Shown here: piece by piece, positions 10,783-10,819 of the stretch
Layout of the letters: every line of letters begins with the position of its first letter
How positions within the stretch are numbered: the first letter of the stretch is position 1
Origin: Baffinella frigidus
Lineage: Eukaryota > Cryptophyceae > Cryptomonadales > Baffinellaceae
Assembly (NCBI GenBank): GCA_026770585.1
Contig: MU646355.1
Coordinates: 444,193-455,011, forward strand
DNA: 10,819 nt
Direction of reading: 5' to 3'
Notes under the pieces: generated by a model
What the model was told of the DNA's origin: nothing
The model's input: the letters and a program-made list of their open reading frames with translations, nothing else
Database searches by the model: none
Made by a program: the position numbers and the translations under genes

Positions 10783-10819
10783 CAGGGGTACCTCGCTCAT
10801 GAGAAACCGCCCCCCCCCC
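10783..10819. mobile_element. Family A MITE, left end, cut by window edge
   Basis: TA then CAGGGGTACCTCGCTCATGA, GAAACCGCC and a C-run up to the last base. The element continues beyond the window. The C-rich stretch 10705-10780 before it holds nothing recognisable. Confidence 0.9.

Overview
The window looks like nuclear DNA of a repeat-rich eukaryote, most likely a protist alga. Coding pieces are short exons bounded by GT...AG splice signals, codon third positions are G/C-rich, and there are many interstitial arrays of the plant/algal-type telomere repeat (CCCTAAA and its variants CCCTGAA and CCCTACA). There are no bacterial operons, Shine-Dalgarno sites, rRNA or CRISPR arrays. I cannot name the lineage from sequence alone; a secondary-plastid alga is a weak inference.

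Gene 1 (about 1323-5932, + strand) is the 3' part of a ZIP/SLC39-type metal transporter. Four exons (1323-1427, 2577-2658, 3903-3985, 5831-5932) join in phase into 123 residues covering TM5 to TM8 and a stop codon. The N-terminal exons are not recognised and probably lie left of the window. The introns are packed with microsatellites, telomere-like arrays and small inverted-repeat transposons. The most striking feature is that every intact exon is flanked by broken copies of itself. Copies of its 5' end, most with an acceptor, lie upstream. Copies of its 3' end, with a donor where the exon has one, lie downstream. Many of these shards differ from the intact exon mostly at synonymous positions.

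Gene 2 (8359-10161, + strand) encodes about 548 residues in two exons. The first has a PIN/NYN-nuclease-like pattern (VFDASN, MDNDD, SSDRDF). The 156-base phase-0 intron between them is almost entirely telomere-like repeat. The stop codon lies in sequence that matches half of a transposon of family A. A perfect 26-base palindrome sits just upstream of the start codon, and a decayed copy of the promoter and start region lies about 340 bases further upstream.

Three non-autonomous inverted-repeat families are seen. Family A has TIR CAGGGGTACCTCGCTCATAA and usually TA flanks; seven copies are complete or near-complete and three are fragments or cut by the window edge. Family B has TIR TCCCTTAAGTG and TA flanks, with five copies. 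Family C hairpins share an ATTACTACAC core but have unrelated arms. A and B share a CCTAC-GTAGGG / CCTAGG interior.

Region by region: 1-1322, CT tract, telomere-like arrays, a family C hairpin and a repeated module with exon shards; 1323-5932, ZIP exons and intron repeats; 5933-6760, exon shards and A/B transposons; 6761-7486, mostly unique sequence with no supportable gene; 7487-7728, a B element and a C hairpin; 7729-8358, decayed promoter copy and promoter of gene 2; 8359-10161, gene 2; 10162-10819, transposon fragments and a CT tract.
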